Origin: Rhodococcus sp. KRD197
GTDB taxonomy: Bacteria; Actinomycetota; Actinomycetes; Mycobacteriales; Mycobacteriaceae
Direction: 5' to 3'
Assembly (NCBI RefSeq): GCF_017168235.1
Contig: NZ_JABFAO010000009.1
Span: 62,001-126,000, forward strand
Length of the DNA stretch: 64,000 nucleotides
Under the pieces are notes generated by a model. That model saw only the letters and a program-made list of their open reading frames with translations, ran no database searches and had not been told where the DNA came from. A program made the translations under genes and the position numbers. The first letter of the stretch is position 1, and each line of letters opens with the position of its first letter. This document shows positions 63,171 to 64,000 of the stretch, piece by piece.

Positions 63171-64000
63171 CCGGAACCGACGAGGCTGTGGACATACCGA
63201 TCATGGGGGTCGTGGTCGATGCCATCGACGCGGACAACGGTCTGGCAGAGGACGCGAAGTATTTGGTGCTGGCCGCGCTTGAAGGCGCTGATGAGCTCGC
63301 CGAACAGCTCGATGGCGTCACGCTTCGGCGGACACGTCGAGGGGCACTCTGTGCGGGTCAGGAGGAGCCCGTCGGCGCATTCCTGACGTCGATCGAGGTG
63401 GCCGGCTTTCGCGGCATCGGCCCCAAGTCAGAGCTGAAACTGCATCCGGCTCCCGGCATCACCATCGTCAGCGGACGCAATGGCTCTGGCAAGTCGAGCT
63501 TCGCCGAAGCGCTCGAGTTTGCCGTCACAGGCAAGAGCTACCGGTGGGAGAACAAGGCTGCGCTGTGGAAACACACCTGGCAGAACCTGCACGACGCCTC
63601 GCAGTGCCATGTCCGGGTCGGTCTGACGGTCGAGGGTTCGGAACCCACTGTCGTAGGAGTCGATTGGACCCAGGGGGCGTCCCTCCATGATCACTCGACC
63701 TGGACGCAGGTCGGTAAGTCCAAACGATCAGCCGGCACCGACAGCCTCGGTTGGAAGTCAGCGGTCGAACTGCATCGTCCGATTCTGTCGTACGACGAGA
63801 TCGGCGGACTCGTCGAAGACAGCCCGTCAGTGCTGTACGACGCGTTGGCGAAATTGCTCGGACTCGAGGAGATCACCGACGCCGAGAAACGGCTGAGTAC
63901 TGCGCTGAAGGAGGCCAAGGTGCCTCGGCAGCTAGCGAAAGATGAGCTGACTCAGCTAAAGCGCATCGTCGGCGAATCGACGGACGAACGAGCGGTAAGT
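63167..64000 (+). CDS. AAA/SMC-like ATPase, 5' part (runs off the window)
   Basis: 278 codons are visible with no stop before the window end. About 65 residues of leader precede EVAGFRGIGPKSELKLHPAP and the Walker A GRNGSGKSSFAEAL, then VDWTQGASLHDHSTWTQVGK and a Q-loop-like RPILSYDEIGGLVEDSPSVL, leading into a coiled-coil-type Lys/Glu-rich start. This is the RecF/SMC-type ABC ATPase layout, found in DNA repair and in several phage-defence proteins. GTG 63167 overlaps the ankyrin stop (GTGA) after AAGGGGA. The product cannot be completed from this window. Confidence 0.82.
   Translation, partial: MTGTDEAVDIPIMGVVVDAIDADNGLAEDAKYLVLAALEGADELAEQLDGVTLRRTRRGALCAGQEEPVGAFLTSIEVAGFRGIGPKSELKLHPAPGITIVSGRNGSGKSSFAEALEFAVTGKSYRWENKAALWKHTWQNLHDASQCHVRVGLTVEGSEPTVVGVDWTQGASLHDHSTWTQVGKSKRSAGTDSLGWKSAVELHRPILSYDEIGGLVEDSPSVLYDALAKLLGLEEITDAEKRLSTALKEAKVPRQLAKDELTQLKRIVGESTDERAVS

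Overview
The window looks like a chromosomal stretch of a mycolate-type actinomycete, most probably Rhodococcus or a close relative. This is inferred from the high GC content, the frequent GTG starts, the GTGA/ATGA gene overlaps, a monomeric isocitrate dehydrogenase, an MMPL exporter, WXG-type secreted proteins and actinobacterial families such as SAV_915-like and SPW-repeat proteins. No rRNA, tRNA or CRISPR array was seen.

Bases 1-7.5 kb hold ordinary genes: monomeric NADP-isocitrate dehydrogenase with a strong terminator, a membrane class III nucleotide cyclase, an Hsp20 chaperone, an SPW-repeat membrane protein, a GlxA/FtrA-type AraC regulator divergent from an isochorismatase-like hydrolase, and an HNH endonuclease. 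Bases 7.63-25.25 kb are one 5871-residue NRPS gene (C-A-T-E, then four C-A-T modules, then TE), with no visible partner genes. It is bracketed by an intact HNH gene on the left and a decayed copy of that gene's 3' end on the right, which suggests it was gained by duplication or insertion.

Bases 25.7-34 kb and 50.7-64 kb are an accessory landscape of type VII (WXG/ESX) secretion targets, probable immunity genes and broken genes. The 25.7-29 kb operon encodes a SAV_915-like protein, a small WXG-like protein, a longer WXG-like secreted protein and two tandem paralogous membrane proteins. The longer WXG-like gene is split by a 344-bp MITE-like element with 12-bp terminal inverted repeats and a CTAG target duplication; conceptual excision restores its reading frame exactly. 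Several families recur at distant points in the window: two pairs of membrane proteins, two colicin-D-immunity-like proteins, and a VQWCQLR-type family present as one full, one truncated and one relic copy. Frameshifted or eroded genes include a HEAT-repeat gene, an ankyrin gene, a helicase, an alpha/beta-hydrolase tail and a TetR relic. A five-gene ESX-type operon (53.5-57.7 kb) carries an 851-residue WXG-type protein and a lipoprotein. The window ends in an ADP-ribosylglycohydrolase / ankyrin / AAA-ATPase run of overlapping genes.

Bases 34-39 kb hold a nitronate monooxygenase/flavodoxin pair divergent from a TetR regulator with a clear operator, then two hydrolases. Bases 39.7-47.5 kb form a compact, apparently undescribed biosynthetic operon: membrane desaturase/hydroxylase, PlsC-type acyltransferase, glutamine-dependent AsnB-type amidotransferase, Fe(II)/2-oxoglutarate oxygenase, HAD-type dehalogenase-like enzyme and MMPL exporter. 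This is the best candidate for a novel small-molecule or lipid system. It is followed by a P1B-5-type metal ATPase with a C-terminal hemerythrin domain and tiny membrane proteins.
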